Shown here piece by piece: positions 22,581-31,986 of a stretch of 64,000 bases of DNA (within the stretch, counting starts at the first letter, position 1; each line of letters opens with the position of its first letter). This DNA is from Solimonas fluminis (GTDB lineage Bacteria > Pseudomonadota > Gammaproteobacteria > Nevskiales > Nevskiaceae), in assembly GCF_002930645.1 (NCBI RefSeq), contig NZ_PSNW01000008.1, forward strand, positions 174,185 to 238,184, given 5' to 3'. The notes beneath the pieces were generated by a model that saw nothing but the letters and a program-made list of their open reading frames with translations, searched no databases and was not told the DNA's origin. A program made the position numbers and the translations under genes.

Positions 22581-24527
22581 CTATGCGCGAGGCCGCACGC
22601 GCCAGATCGCGAACGGCAGTTCCTGCGGGATGAAGCGCCAGTGCTGCATCTTCCCGAACCAGCTGAAGCGGCTGCCGCGCATCAGTTCCTCTACCTCCAG
22701 CACGCCATGGTCCGGTAGGCCGAACTCCCACATCGGCGCCTCGAACTGCGTTTCCTGGACGCCGTGCGGGTCGAGGCTGATCGCGCAGAGGATGAAGTTG
22801 GAGCGGTCGGGCGTGGCCTTGCCGAAGTAGAGGACCCGGTCGTTGAAGGCGTTGTAGAAGCGGATGCCGAGATGGCTGTGCAGGGCCGGATTCTCGCGGC
22901 GGATGCGATTCAGCCGGGTGATCTCGGCGATGATGTTGCCGGGTGCCTGCCAGTCGCGCGGACGGATCTCGTACTTTTCCGAGTCCAGGTATTCCTCCTT
23001 GCCGTGCAGCGCGGCGGATTCGCAGAGTTCGAAGCCGCTGTACAGGCCCCAGAGGCCGGAGAGGGTCGCCGCGAGCGCGGCCCTGATCATGAAGCCCGGG
23101 CGGCCCGAGGTCTGCAGGAACCGGGGATTGATATCCGGCGTGTTGACGAAGAAATGCGGCCGGTAGAAATCCCTCGGCGGTCCCTGCGTCAGTTCGGTGA
23201 GGTACTGCGTCAGCTCTTCCTTGTCGTTGCGCCAGGTGAAGTAGGTGTAGCTCTGCTGGAACCCGATCTTGGCCAGGCGGTACATCATCGCCGGGCGCGT
23301 GAAGGCTTCCGACAGGAAGATGACCTCCGGATGCCGCGAACGGATGTCGGCGATCAGCCACTGCCAGAAGGGCAGTGGCTTGGTGTGGGGATTGTCGACC
23401 CGGAAGGTCTTCACGCCCTCGTCGACCCAGCCCTGCACGACATCGCGCAACGCCAGCCACAGCGCCGGCCTGGCGCCCGGCGCGTAGAAGTCGACGTTGA
23501 CGATGTCTTCATATTTCTTCGGCGGGTTCTCGGCGTAGCGGATGCTGCCGTCCGGCCGCCAGGAGAACCATTCCGGATGCTGTGTCAGCCAGGGATGATC
23601 GGGCGAACACTGCACGGCGAAGTCCAGCGCCAGCTCCAGCCCCTGCTCATCGGCGGCCTTGCGCAGCCGGCGGAAGCCCTCGATGCCGCCGAGCTGCGCA
23701 TGCACCGCCTCGTGGCCGCCATCGACGTTGCCGATGGCATAGGGACTTCCGGGCTCGTCCGGGCCGGCCCGCAGCGCGTTGTTGCGCCCCTTGCGATGCC
23801 TGGTGCCGATCGGGTGGATCGGCGGGAAGTACAGCACGTCAAACCCCATGGCGCGGATCGCCGGCAAGCGCTCGATGACGTCGTCGAAAGTACCGTGGCT
23901 CCTCGCGTCGCGGGTCTGCGAACGGGGAAAGAGTTCGTACCAGCTGGCGAAGCCCGCGCGCTCGCGTTCCACGTCCACCGCGAACTCGGCGGAGCACAGG
24001 AAGGGACGGGAATCGGCCGCGGCGACCTGTTGGGCCAGGCCGTCGTCGAGCAGCAGGGACGCGGCATCGGCGGCATCGCGCAGCCGGGACAGCCAGGCCT
24101 CGAGCACCGCTCCGCCCGGCTCCTGAGCGATCTGCTCCAGCAGGGCGATGCCTTCCTGTGCTTCCAGCCGCAACGGCAGGCCGGCTTCGCGCTTCTTCGT
24201 CAGCTCCTGCCGGAACCCCTCCCAGCGATCCATCCAGGCTTCGATGCGCCAGCGCTGCGCGCCGAGGCCCAGCGGCACGATCAGGGCGCGCCAGCGGTCG
24301 TTGCCCAAGGGACGCATCGCGAGCTGCGCCTGCGGCGTCACCAGCCGGGCCGCGACCTGGGCATGCCCATCGATGAAGATGTCGGCCTCGACGGTCACCG
24401 GCTGGCGCAGGCTGGCCTTCGCCGGCCAGCGCCCCTCGTCGACCTGCGGTGTGATGCGCTCGATGGCGATGCGTGGAGCTGCTATCGCGGCCAGCACCGA
24501 AGCATGTCCGTTCCTGTTTTTTGTCAT
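22581..24527 (-). CDS. glgE: maltose-1-phosphate maltosyltransferase GlgE
   Basis: GH13_3 enzyme that transfers maltosyl units from maltose 1-phosphate to the end of an alpha-1,4-glucan. The 648 residues have the N-terminal beta domain (about 15-115), a helical bundle insert and the barrel: YFPPIHPIGTRHRKGRNN, TFRVDNPHTKPLPFWQW with the nucleophile Asp, IFLSEAFTRPAMMY with the acid/base Glu and QSYTYFTWRN. It is the first gene of the operon. An AGGAG ribosome site lies eight bases before the ATG. It is followed after 12 bases by the TreS-maltokinase gene that supplies its donor. Confidence 0.97.
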   Translation of the reverse strand: MTKNRNGHASVLAAIAAPRIAIERITPQVDEGRWPAKASLRQPVTVEADIFIDGHAQVAARLVTPQAQLAMRPLGNDRWRALIVPLGLGAQRWRIEAWMDRWEGFRQELTKKREAGLPLRLEAQEGIALLEQIAQEPGGAVLEAWLSRLRDAADAASLLLDDGLAQQVAAADSRPFLCSAEFAVDVERERAGFASWYELFPRSQTRDARSHGTFDDVIERLPAIRAMGFDVLYFPPIHPIGTRHRKGRNNALRAGPDEPGSPYAIGNVDGGHEAVHAQLGGIEGFRRLRKAADEQGLELALDFAVQCSPDHPWLTQHPEWFSWRPDGSIRYAENPPKKYEDIVNVDFYAPGARPALWLALRDVVQGWVDEGVKTFRVDNPHTKPLPFWQWLIADIRSRHPEVIFLSEAFTRPAMMYRLAKIGFQQSYTYFTWRNDKEELTQYLTELTQGPPRDFYRPHFFVNTPDINPRFLQTSGRPGFMIRAALAATLSGLWGLYSGFELCESAALHGKEEYLDSEKYEIRPRDWQAPGNIIAEITRLNRIRRENPALHSHLGIRFYNAFNDRVLYFGKATPDRSNFILCAISLDPHGVQETQFEAPMWEFGLPDHGVLEVEELMRGSRFSWFGKMQHWRFIPQELPFAIWRVRPRA

Positions 24528-24718
24528 TCGTTCTCCTGCGGCATGGGGCCCATCCTCCCGCGCTGCCGCGTCAGGTCTCGACGGCTGTCAGGCAAAGGGC
24601 AGGCCAGCGAAAAAAAGCAGGTTTTCCAGGCAGATGGGAGCGCTGCGCGGCCCCCGGCGAAGGCTTTGCGCCGCAACTTGCATGGCCCTTCATGCAGGCT
24701 GCACGGGTAGGGCGCCGG

Positions 24719-25009
24719 CTATCGGGGCGTCGCCGCAGGCATCCAGTTCCAGATGTCGGGAAGATTCCCCAGCCAGGCGTGCGCCGCGCGCTTGCTGGCA
24801 TGGTCGTCTTCCTCGATCGAGAACACCGGGCCGAAATCCTTCTGGTCCGCTGCCACGGCATAGCCGGCCCGCTGCGCCTCGTCCTTCAGGAATTCAAGGT
24901 AGCCGGCGATGTTCCGGTCGTAGGCGCGGGCGGCTTCGGGTTCCTGCGGCTGCAGCTTCAAGGCTGTGGCGCGATGCGCCGGCAAATGCAGCACGATGGT
25001 CGCCGTCAT
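24719..25009 (-). CDS. small unknown protein upstream of glgE
   Basis: A 96-residue protein of unrecognised family. No signal peptide or membrane segment is seen. The middle is rich in acidic and aromatic residues (EFLKDEAQRAGYAVAADQKDFG) and the end has LGNLPDIWNWMP. It overlaps the preceding 60-codon gene by four bases and lies 191 bases upstream of glgE on the same strand, so it may be expressed ahead of the glucan operon. Codon use resembles the neighbours. The function cannot be stated. Confidence 0.55.
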   Translation of the reverse strand: MTATIVLHLPAHRATALKLQPQEPEAARAYDRNIAGYLEFLKDEAQRAGYAVAADQKDFGPVFSIEEDDHASKRAAHAWLGNLPDIWNWMPAATPR

Positions 25010-25188
25010 CGCCGCGGCTCCCGCTGGGGCGCCCGCCCATCGTCCGGCGTATCCGGCTGGGGATGTGAACTATCCGCCTCGATCACCGGATCGGGCGGGG
25101 GTTCCTGGGAGCGCGGCGGGGGATCCTTCACGGGCACCGGTTTGCGCGGCTCCCGGATGCCCGGGTGACGTTCCTTGTCGCGAGCCAT
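25006..25188 (-). CDS. short Pro/charged-residue-rich protein
   Basis: A 60-residue hydrophilic, probably disordered peptide rich in Pro, Arg, Asp and Glu, with repeated proline-rich segments (VPVKDPPPRS, QEPPPDP). The ATG is preceded by a GGAGG-type ribosome site, and its end overlaps the next gene by four bases, which supports real translation. No family is recognised. Many Gram-negatives have such low-complexity stress proteins, but that is only a resemblance in composition. Confidence 0.45.
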   Translation of the reverse strand: MARDKERHPGIREPRKPVPVKDPPPRSQEPPPDPVIEADSSHPQPDTPDDGRAPQREPRR

Positions 25189-25241
25189 GGGGCCTCCTTC
25201 CTGGAGAATGCCCCCTTTGGACTGCCCGATGTCCTGCGGGT

Positions 25242-25925
25242 TCAGCCCTTGGATTCGAGGACGCGATCCCAGGAGGCCGGGCGGGGCGGCGGACGGGTGA
25301 CGCCCTTGCGGGCGCGCAGGATCGGCGAGGCCTGCCGCACCCAGCCGTCGAGCTGGGAGCGGATCACGGGCGCACTCAGCAGCGTGGCTTGCAGGCCAAG
25401 GCCGCTGAGCAGGCAGCTGAGCTGCAGGAACATGTCGGCAGGCCGCAGCTTCGTGCCGCTGGTCTCGAAATAGTAGTTGGCGGCAGGCTCGAACAGTGCC
25501 ATCACGCGCTTGAGCATGGCTCCCAGCGCCTGGGCCAGTTCCTCGTCACGCTGGCTGGCGGCCACCAGTTCGCAGTAGGCGCGATACAGCGGCGTGGCGA
25601 ACATCTGCTCCCAGCAGGCATCCACCAGGGCCTGGAGACGGTTGTCTTCCTCGGAGATCGACAGCAGCAGCGCGCCGAGGCGGCGATAGGTGCGCTTGAG
25701 CAGGTCCTCCGAGGCGTCCAGCAGCAGGGCCTGCTTGTTGGGGTAGTGGTGCACTTGGGCGCCGCGCGATACGCCGGCGCGACGCACGATGGAGCTGAGG
25801 GTGCTGCCGGCATAACCATCTTCCGCCAGGCTTTCCAGGGTGGCCGCGAGCAGGCGCTTGCGCATGGCGTCGCTGCGCTCCTCCTGGGTGCGGCGTCGCG
25901 GTTTCTCGGTAACGGCGGTTTTCAT
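25242..25925 (-). CDS. TetR-family repressor of the lipid cluster
   Basis: A 227-residue regulator. The N-terminal HTH (about 20-65) has the TetR signature, with ESLAEDGYAGSTL, IVRRAGVSRGAQVHHYPNKQAL; the C-terminal ligand domain is helical. The ATG at 25925 is preferred; a second ATG at 25946 would add seven residues. It is divergent from the acyl-CoA dehydrogenase gene. A perfect palindrome at 26043-26060, on the -10 box of that promoter, is the likely operator. By analogy with FadR/PsrA-type TetR proteins the effector could be an acyl-CoA, but this is inferred. Confidence 0.88.
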   Translation of the reverse strand: MKTAVTEKPRRRTQEERSDAMRKRLLAATLESLAEDGYAGSTLSSIVRRAGVSRGAQVHHYPNKQALLLDASEDLLKRTYRRLGALLLSISEEDNRLQALVDACWEQMFATPLYRAYCELVAASQRDEELAQALGAMLKRVMALFEPAANYYFETSGTKLRPADMFLQLSCLLSGLGLQATLLSAPVIRSQLDGWVRQASPILRARKGVTRPPPRPASWDRVLESKG

Positions 25926-26013
25926 GGCGGGCGCGATTCTGGGCATCCCGGAACCTCTCGGCAAGAAATTTTTAATCTCGTGAAGGGCTTGGGCCGCAGG
26001 GTTCGCGGCGCGG

Positions 26014-26044
26014 TTGACAGCCCTTCCGTCCGGACCACTATGAT
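26014..26044 (+). promoter_or_regulatory. sigma70-type promoter of the beta-oxidation cluster
   Basis: TTGACA at 26014-26019 and TATGAT at 26039-26044 with 19-base spacing, reading toward the acyl-CoA dehydrogenase. The expected start of transcription is near 26051, which puts the ATG at 26065 only about 14 bases downstream and favours the ATG at 26095 as the real translation start. Confidence 0.7.
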
Positions 26045-26060
26045 ACAGTCCAGACTGTAT
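26043..26060. promoter_or_regulatory. palindromic operator, probably for the divergent TetR protein
   Basis: A perfect 8+2+8 inverted repeat, ATACAGTC-CA-GACTGTAT, overlapping the last bases of the -10 box and the likely transcription start. Its position would block RNA polymerase. The size and symmetry fit a TetR dimer site. The link to the regulator at 25242-25925 is inferred from proximity. Confidence 0.7.
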
Positions 26061-26094
26061 GTAAATGATCCATTTTTCCCTCCTGGAGCCCCCG

Positions 26095-27237
26095 ATGATC
26101 CCGCGTAGCCTTTTCACGGCCGAGCACGAAGACTTCCGCAAGACCGTTCGCCGCTTCTTCGCCGAGGAGGTCGTTCCGCACCGCGAGGCCTGGGAGGCCC
26201 AGCAGCACGTGGACCGCCAGCTGTGGAACAAGGCCGGCGAGATGGGCCTGCTCTGCGTCACCATGCCGGAGGAATACGGCGGCCTGGGCGTGGATCGCAC
26301 CTACAGCACGATCCTGATGGAGGAACAGTCCTATGCCGGTGACTCCGGCGTCGGCTTCTCGCTGCACTCCGACATCGTGGCTCCGTACATCAACAACTTC
26401 GGCACCAAGGACCAGAAGGCCCAGTACCTGCCCAAGCTCGCCACCGGCGAGATGGTGGGCGCCATCGCCATGACCGAGCCGGGCACCGGCTCCGATCTCC
26501 AGGCGGTGAAGACCACGGCCGTGCTGGATGGCGACGAGTACGTCCTGAACGGCTCGAAGATCTTCATCACCAACGGCTACCTCTGCGACCTGGCCATCGT
26601 CGTGGCCAAGACCGGCAATTCGGGCGAGGGCGCCAAGGACATTTCCCTGCTGCTGGTGGAGGCCAAGAGCCCGGGCTTCAGCAAGGGCAAGCCGCTGCGC
26701 AAGATCGGCATGCATGCCCAGGACACCTGCGAGCTGTTCTTCAAGGACGTGCGCGTGCCCAAGGCCAACCTGCTCGGCGCCAAGGAAGGCATGGGCTTCA
26801 TCATGCTGATGCAGGAGCTGGCCTGGGAGCGACTGATGATCGCGATCACCTCGATCGCCGGTGCCGAGGCGGCCCTGAACCACACCCTCGAATACACCCG
26901 CGGCCGCAAGGTCTTCGGCAAGCCGGTGGCTTCCTACCAGAACACGCGCTTCAAGCTGGCCGAAATGAAGGCTGAACTGGCCATCGGCCGCGTCTACGTG
27001 GACCGCTGCATCGAGCTGGTGGTGAAGAAGAAGCTCGGCGTGGACGACGCCGCCACCGCCAAGATGTGGACCTCGGACCTGATGTGCAAGGTCATCGACC
27101 AGTGCCTGCAGCTGCACGGGGGCTACGGCTACATGCTGGAGTACCCGATCGCCCGCGCCTGGGTCGATTCGCGCGCCCAGCGCATCTACGGCGGCACCAA
27201 CGAAATCATGAAGGAGCTCATCGCGCGAACTCTTTGA
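26095..27237 (+). CDS. long-chain-type acyl-CoA dehydrogenase
   Basis: FAD enzyme for the first step of acyl-CoA beta-oxidation. The protein has 380 residues from the ATG at 26095, chosen because TGGAG lies just upstream and the alternative ATG at 26065 abuts the predicted operator. Seen are the FAD/substrate motif AMTEPGTGSDLQAVKTTA, FITNGYLCDLAIVVAKT and the C-terminal QLHGGYGYMLEYPIARA and YGGTNEIMKEL. The usual YEGT catalytic Glu is Gly here, so the base is probably the Glu in ELAWERL, as in mammalian LCAD, which this sequence resembles. It is first in the cluster. Confidence 0.9.
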   Translation: MIPRSLFTAEHEDFRKTVRRFFAEEVVPHREAWEAQQHVDRQLWNKAGEMGLLCVTMPEEYGGLGVDRTYSTILMEEQSYAGDSGVGFSLHSDIVAPYINNFGTKDQKAQYLPKLATGEMVGAIAMTEPGTGSDLQAVKTTAVLDGDEYVLNGSKIFITNGYLCDLAIVVAKTGNSGEGAKDISLLLVEAKSPGFSKGKPLRKIGMHAQDTCELFFKDVRVPKANLLGAKEGMGFIMLMQELAWERLMIAITSIAGAEAALNHTLEYTRGRKVFGKPVASYQNTRFKLAEMKAELAIGRVYVDRCIELVVKKKLGVDDAATAKMWTSDLMCKVIDQCLQLHGGYGYMLEYPIARAWVDSRAQRIYGGTNEIMKELIARTL

Positions 27238-27324
27238 GTTCGCGGCGCGCACGTCCATGTGCAGACCGGGCCATCCCTGGCCCGGGATTTCAAAACAAGC
27301 TAGAGAGTTCTGGAGAAGCTTCAA

Positions 27325-30300
27325 ATGGCAGATCAGCTTCGCTACGACGGCAAGGTCGTCATCGTCACCGGTGCCGGCAACGGCCTGGGCCGCCAGCATG
27401 CGCTGATGTTCGGCGCCCGCGGCGCTCATGTGGTGGTCAATGACCTCGGCGGCAACATCCATGGCGGCGGCAAGTCCTCTGCCGCGGCCGACAAGGTGGT
27501 CGAGGAGATCAAGGCTCTGGGCGGCAAGGCCGTCGCCAACTACGACTCCGTCGAGGACGGCGCCAGCATCGTCAAGACCGCCGTCGACGCCTTCGGCACG
27601 GTCGACATCGTCATCAACAACGCCGGCATCCTGCGTGACACCAGCTTCCACAAGATGACGGTGGACGACTGGAACCTGATCGTGCGCGTGCACTTGAACG
27701 GCTCCTTCGCGGTATCGCATGCCGCCTGGCCGATCATGCGCGACAAGGGCTACGGCCGCATCGTGATGACCACCTCCGCGGCGGGCATCTACGGCAACTT
27801 CGGCCAGGCTAACTATTCGGCCGCCAAGCTGGCCCTGGTCGGCCTGGCCAATACCCTGGCGCAGGAAGGCCGCAGCAAGAACGTCCACGTCAACACCATC
27901 GCGCCGATCGCCGGCAGCCGCCTGACCGAGACCGTGCTGCCGCCGGAACTGATCGAAGCGCTGAAGCCCGAATATGTCAGCCCGCTGGTGGGCTGGCTCT
28001 GCCATGAGGACTGCAGGGAGACCGGCGGCCTGTTCGAGGTCGGCGCGGGCTACCACGCCAAGCTGCGCTGGGAGCGCACCCGCGGCCACTCCTTCAAGCT
28101 CGGCCGCGGCTTCGGACCGGACGAGGTGGCCAAGAACTGGTCCAAGATCGTCGACTTCAAGGACGGCGAGTATCCGACCAACATCAACGAATCGATGGCG
28201 CCGCTGCTGACCAACATGAACTCGAAGTCGCTGGGCGGCAACGAGTTCATCGACCTGGACGAAGCCTCCCGGTCGGAGGTGACGCTGGAATCCTCCTACG
28301 ACCAGCGCGACCTGGCGCTCTACGCCCTGGGCGTGGGCGCGGCCAGCAATCCGCTGGACGACAAGGAGCTGGCCTACGTCAACGAGCTGAAGGGGGACAA
28401 GTTCTACGCGCTGCCCACCTACGCGGTGATGCCGCCGATGAACGCCATGCTGGCGCTGGCCAAGGAAGGCAAGCAGCCGGTCAAGGGCTTCAACTTCGGC
28501 TTCGAACGCGTGCTGCACGGCGAGCAGTACACCGAGATCAAGCTGCCGCTGGCGCCCAAGGGCAAGCTCAAGAGCACGTTCCGCATGAAGGCGGCCTATG
28601 ACAAGGCGCCCAATGCGGTGGTGATCATGGCTGTCTCCACGACCGACGAGAGCGGCGAGGAAGTGGCCTACAACGAGATCACCACCTTCGTCCGCGGTGC
28701 AGGCGGCTGGGGCGGCGACCGCGGCCCCTCGCAGGAGGTCAACGTGCCTCCGGCGCGCGAGCCCGACGCGGTGGTCGAGGAAAAGACCGACCCCAGCCAG
28801 GCCCTGCTGTACCGACTGTCCGGCGACTGGAACCCGCTGCACGTGGATCCGGCCTTCGCCAAGGCCTTCGGCTTCGACAAGCCGATCCTGCACGGCCTCT
28901 GCACCTACGGGCACGTAGGCCGCCACGTCATCAAGGCCTTCCTGGACAACGATCCGCGCCGCTTCAAGAGCATCAAGGTTCGCTTCGCCGAGAGCGTCTT
29001 CCCGGGCGAGACCCTGGTGACGCGCATGTGGAAGGAATCCGAGACCCGCATCGTGTTCGAGACCAAGGTCAAGGAACGCGACAAGGTCGTCATCAAGGGC
29101 GCAGCCGTGGAACTGTACGAGCAGGTTCCGCAGCGCAAGCCCGCGGCCAAGGCCGTGGCCGCTGCCTCGGCGCCGGTTGCCGCCGGCGGCCCGGTCTCCG
29201 CGGACGTGTTCGGGGCGATCGGCAAGCACCTGGCGGCGAACAAGGGCCTGGGCGACCAGATCAAGACCGTGTTCCAGTTCCAGCTGAAGTCGCCCGATTC
29301 CAGCTGGTATCTCGACCTCAAGTCCGGCGATGGCGCCGTGAAGCAGGGCAACGCCGCGGCGGCCGACGTCACGCTGGAACTGAGCGAGGAGGACTTCATC
29401 GCCATGTCCACCGGCAAGGCCGACCCGAACAAGCTGTACTTCGGCGGCAAGATGAAGGTCAGCGGCAACGTCATGGCCTCGCAGAAGCTCGGCTTCCTGC
29501 AGAAGCTCGATCCCAAGCTGCTGGAGGACGCGGTGAAGGCGCGCGCCGGCGCCGCACCGGCCGCCGCTGCGACGCCGGCGGCGGCAGTCCCGAGCGGCCC
29601 GAACTCGGCCGACATCTTCGCCGCCATCGGCAAGCACCTGGCTACGGCCAAGGGCCTGGGCGATCAGGTCAAGACGCTGTTCCAGTTCAAGCTCACCGGC
29701 CCGGACAGCAGCTGGCACCTGGACATGAAGTCCGGCGACGGCTCGGTCAAGCCCGGCGACGCCGCCAACCCGGACGTCACACTGGAACTGAGCGAGGAAG
29801 ACTTCGTCGCCATGTCCACCGGCAAGGCCGACCCGAACAAGCTGTACTTCGGCGGCAAGATGAAGGTCAGCGGCAATGTCATGGCCTCGCAGAAGCTCGG
29901 CTTCCTGCAGAAGCTCGATCCCAAGCTGCTGGAAGACGCGGTGAAGGCGCGCAGTTCGGGCGCCGCCCCTGCCGCCAAGGCGCAAGCTGCTGCTGCCCCC
30001 GCGGCCGCCAAGTCCGGCCGCGGCGCCGAGGTCTTTGCGGCGCTGCAGAAGAAGGTGTCGGGCGGCAAGGTCGGCTGCGGCCTGCAGGGCCAGATCCTCC
30101 GCTTCAACCTCAAGGCCCCGGAAGCGACCTGGCTGGTCGACTTCTCCGGCAAGACGCCGAAGGTGGAGCAGGGCGCGGCCGGCGAGGCCCACGCCGTGTT
30201 CGGCATCGCCGACGACGACCTGGTTGCCCTGGCCAAGGGCGAGGCGCAGATTCGCGACCTGTACCAGCGCGGCAAGCTGCGCGTGGACGGCGACGTGAAG

Positions 30301-30339
30301 CTGGCGCAGGAACTGTCCCTGCTGGACAAGCTGATCTGA
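27325..30339 (+). CDS. MFE-2-like multifunctional beta-oxidation protein with three SCP2 domains
   Basis: A 1004-residue fusion. Residues 1-300 are an SDR 3-hydroxyacyl-CoA dehydrogenase ([35 protein letters not shown]). About 320-600 is a MaoC/hot-dog 2-enoyl-CoA hydratase ([26 protein letters not shown]). Then come three SCP2 lipid-binding domains (about 625-735, 760-870, 895-1000) joined by Ala/Pro-rich linkers. The order matches animal peroxisomal MFE-2 (HSD17B4), which has one SCP2 domain. The first two SCP2 copies share a 171-base segment with four differences. It would do the two middle steps of beta-oxidation after the upstream dehydrogenase. A TGGAGAAG ribosome site precedes the ATG. 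Confidence 0.92.
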   Translation: MADQLRYDGKVVIVTGAGNGLGRQHALMFGARGAHVVVNDLGGNIHGGGKSSAAADKVVEEIKALGGKAVANYDSVEDGASIVKTAVDAFGTVDIVINNAGILRDTSFHKMTVDDWNLIVRVHLNGSFAVSHAAWPIMRDKGYGRIVMTTSAAGIYGNFGQANYSAAKLALVGLANTLAQEGRSKNVHVNTIAPIAGSRLTETVLPPELIEALKPEYVSPLVGWLCHEDCRETGGLFEVGAGYHAKLRWERTRGHSFKLGRGFGPDEVAKNWSKIVDFKDGEYPTNINESMAPLLTNMNSKSLGGNEFIDLDEASRSEVTLESSYDQRDLALYALGVGAASNPLDDKELAYVNELKGDKFYALPTYAVMPPMNAMLALAKEGKQPVKGFNFGFERVLHGEQYTEIKLPLAPKGKLKSTFRMKAAYDKAPNAVVIMAVSTTDESGEEVAYNEITTFVRGAGGWGGDRGPSQEVNVPPAREPDAVVEEKTDPSQALLYRLSGDWNPLHVDPAFAKAFGFDKPILHGLCTYGHVGRHVIKAFLDNDPRRFKSIKVRFAESVFPGETLVTRMWKESETRIVFETKVKERDKVVIKGAAVELYEQVPQRKPAAKAVAAASAPVAAGGPVSADVFGAIGKHLAANKGLGDQIKTVFQFQLKSPDSSWYLDLKSGDGAVKQGNAAAADVTLELSEEDFIAMSTGKADPNKLYFGGKMKVSGNVMASQKLGFLQKLDPKLLEDAVKARAGAAPAAAATPAAAVPSGPNSADIFAAIGKHLATAKGLGDQVKTLFQFKLTGPDSSWHLDMKSGDGSVKPGDAANPDVTLELSEEDFVAMSTGKADPNKLYFGGKMKVSGNVMASQKLGFLQKLDPKLLEDAVKARSSGAAPAAKAQAAAAPAAAKSGRGAEVFAALQKKVSGGKVGCGLQGQILRFNLKAPEATWLVDFSGKTPKVEQGAAGEAHAVFGIADDDLVALAKGEAQIRDLYQRGKLRVDGDVKLAQELSLLDKLI
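29374..29544 (+). repeat. SCP2-domain direct repeat, copy 1
   Basis: A 171-base segment inside the MFE-2-like gene encoding the C-terminal half of the first SCP2 domain. It recurs 408 bases (136 codons) downstream with four base differences, three of them synonymous and one Ile to Val. Confidence 0.95.
29782..29952 (+). repeat. SCP2-domain direct repeat, copy 2
   Basis: Second copy of the 171-base segment, in the second SCP2 domain. The third domain is clearly diverged ([18 protein letters not shown]), so the near-identity of copies 1 and 2 indicates recent duplication or gene conversion. Confidence 0.95.
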
Positions 30340-30370
30340 CCCCCCCGATAACACCATCCCGGAGAAACAC

Positions 30371-31552
30371 ATGAAACGTCGCGTCAATGTCATCGGCGTG
30401 GGCATGACCAAGTTCGCCAAGCCCGGCGCCAGCCCCGAGTACTACGAGATGGCCAAGGAGGCCGGCACCAAGGCCCTGGCCGATGCCGGCATCGCCTACA
30501 AGGATGTGCAGCAGGCCTACGTCGGCTACGTCTACGGCGATTCCACCTGCGGCCAGCGAGCGGTCTACGAACTGGGCCTGACCGGCATCCCGGTGGTCAA
30601 CGTCAACAACAACTGCTCCACCGGCTCCACGGCGCTGTGGCTGGCGCGCCAGGCCATCGAGAGCGGCGCCGCCGAATGCGTGCTGGCGCTGGGCTTCGAG
30701 AAGATGGAGAAGGGCGCGCTGGGCAACAAGTTCGATGACCGCGAGCCGCCGATGGGCCGCCATGCGCAGGTCATGATCGACGTGCAGGGCATCAGCGCCG
30801 CGCCGCCGGCCGCGCAGATGTTCGGCGGTGCCGGCCGCGAGTACCGCTTCCAGCATGGCACGAAGAAGGAGACCTTCGGCAAGATCTCCGAGAAGGCCCG
30901 CGACCACGCCAGCCGCAATCCCTACGCGCTGTTCGGACAGAAGCTGAGCCTGGCCGAGATCATGGCCTCGGAAGAGGTGTTCGATCCGCTGACCCGCTTC
31001 CAGTGCTGCCCGCCAACCTGCGGCGCCGGCGCCGCGATCCTGTGCTCCGACGAGTTCGCCAGGAAGCACGGGATCAGCAAGCCGGTGTACATCGCCGCGC
31101 AGGCCATGACCACCGACTTCGCCAGCAGCTTCGACGAGCGCAGCATGATCAAGATGGTCGGCTACGACATGACCAGGGAAGCCGCGCGGCAGGTCTACGA
31201 GGCCAGCGGCATCGGCCCGGGAGACGTCAAGGTGGTGGAACTGCACGACTGCTTCACCGCCAACGAGCTGCTGACCTACGAAGGCCTGGGCCTATGCCCG
31301 GAGGGCGGCGCCGAGAAGTTCATCTGGGACGGCGACAACACCTACGGCGGCAAGGTCGTGACCAACCCGTCCGGCGGCCTGCTGTCCAAGGGCCACCCGC
31401 TGGGCGCCACGGGCCTGGCGCAATGCACCGAGCTGGTCTGGCAGCTGCGCGGCACGGCGGATGCCCGCCAGGTGCAGGGCGCCAACATCGCCCTGCAGCA
31501 CAACCTGGGCCTGGGCGGCGCCTGCGTCGTGACCATGTATCGCCGCGATTGA
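30371..31552 (+). CDS. SCPx-type thiolase / lipid-transfer acetyltransferase
   Basis: A 393-residue thiolase-fold enzyme of the sterol carrier protein X class, expected to cleave 3-oxoacyl-CoA in the last beta-oxidation step. Cys82 in [13 protein letters not shown] is the nucleophile; the [10 protein letters not shown] and [13 protein letters not shown] motifs follow. It resembles the thiolase half of mammalian SCPx but lacks the SCP2 tail, which is supplied by the separate gene at 31669. It follows the MFE-2-like gene after 31 bases with a GGAGAAA ribosome site. A similar family includes non-thiolytic proteins, so the exact reaction is not proven. Confidence 0.88.
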   Translation: MKRRVNVIGVGMTKFAKPGASPEYYEMAKEAGTKALADAGIAYKDVQQAYVGYVYGDSTCGQRAVYELGLTGIPVVNVNNNCSTGSTALWLARQAIESGAAECVLALGFEKMEKGALGNKFDDREPPMGRHAQVMIDVQGISAAPPAAQMFGGAGREYRFQHGTKKETFGKISEKARDHASRNPYALFGQKLSLAEIMASEEVFDPLTRFQCCPPTCGAGAAILCSDEFARKHGISKPVYIAAQAMTTDFASSFDERSMIKMVGYDMTREAARQVYEASGIGPGDVKVVELHDCFTANELLTYEGLGLCPEGGAEKFIWDGDNTYGGKVVTNPSGGLLSKGHPLGATGLAQCTELVWQLRGTADARQVQGANIALQHNLGLGGACVVTMYRRD

Positions 31553-31558
31553 TGCTCA

Positions 31559-31630
31559 TGTAGGAGCGGCCGTTGGCCGCGACCGGGTGGTTTTCACGAC
31601 GACCGGTCGCGGCCAACGGCCGCTCCTGCA
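31559..31630. repeat. REP-like long inverted repeat
   Basis: Two 28-base arms (31559-31586 and 31603-31630) with one mismatch and a 16-base loop, containing AGGAGCGGCCGTTGGCCGCG. It lies just after the thiolase stop and before the SCP2 gene. The form resembles repetitive extragenic palindromes of Pseudomonas/Xanthomonas-type genomes; in RNA it would fold strongly and could reduce read-through or stabilise the upstream mRNA. Confidence 0.8.
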
Positions 31631-31668
31631 ACAGATTTCCCTTTTCCTTACCAACTTGGAGTATCCCC

Positions 31669-31986
31669 ATGAGCGCCTCCGCGTTCCTCAAGAAGCTGCC
31701 CGCCGCCTTCAATGCCGATGCCGCCTCCGGCACCGACTGCACCATCCAGTTCAACATCTCCACGCCGGCCCATGTCGTCATCAAGGGCGGCAGCTGCAAC
31801 GTGGTCGACGGCACCGCCGCCGCCTCGGACCTGGCCGTGACCATGGAAGACGACGATCTGGTCGCCCTGCTGAAGGGCGAGCTGAACGGCATGACGGCCT
31901 TCATGACCGGCAAGCTGCAGGTGGATGGCGACCTGATGCTGGCCCAGCGCATGGGCAATTTCTTCGACGCCTCGAAGCTGGCCTGA
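31669..31986 (+). CDS. single-domain SCP2 sterol/lipid-binding protein
   Basis: A 105-residue stand-alone SCP2 domain, likely carrying fatty acyl-CoA or sterol-like ligands to the neighbouring beta-oxidation enzymes. The fold markers AHVVIKGGSCNVVDG, VTMEDDDLVALLKGELNG and the MTGKLQVDGDLMLAQRM end are typical and similar to the third SCP2 domain of the upstream fusion. The ATG at 31669 follows TTGGAG; starts further upstream fall within the inverted repeat. The stop shares a base with the next start (TGATG). Confidence 0.93.
   Translation: MSASAFLKKLPAAFNADAASGTDCTIQFNISTPAHVVIKGGSCNVVDGTAAASDLAVTMEDDDLVALLKGELNGMTAFMTGKLQVDGDLMLAQRMGNFFDASKLA

Noticed and set aside
26065..26094. ATG at 26065 as the start of the acyl-CoA dehydrogenase
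   Set aside because: It lies only about 14 bases after the predicted transcription start and directly behind the operator, with no ribosome site; ATG 26095 has TGGAG upstream.
26038..30420. 1460-codon open frame on the minus strand across the beta-oxidation genes
   Set aside because: Antisense shadow of the acyl-CoA dehydrogenase and MFE-2-like genes; Val/Gly/His-rich with no fold and no ribosome site.
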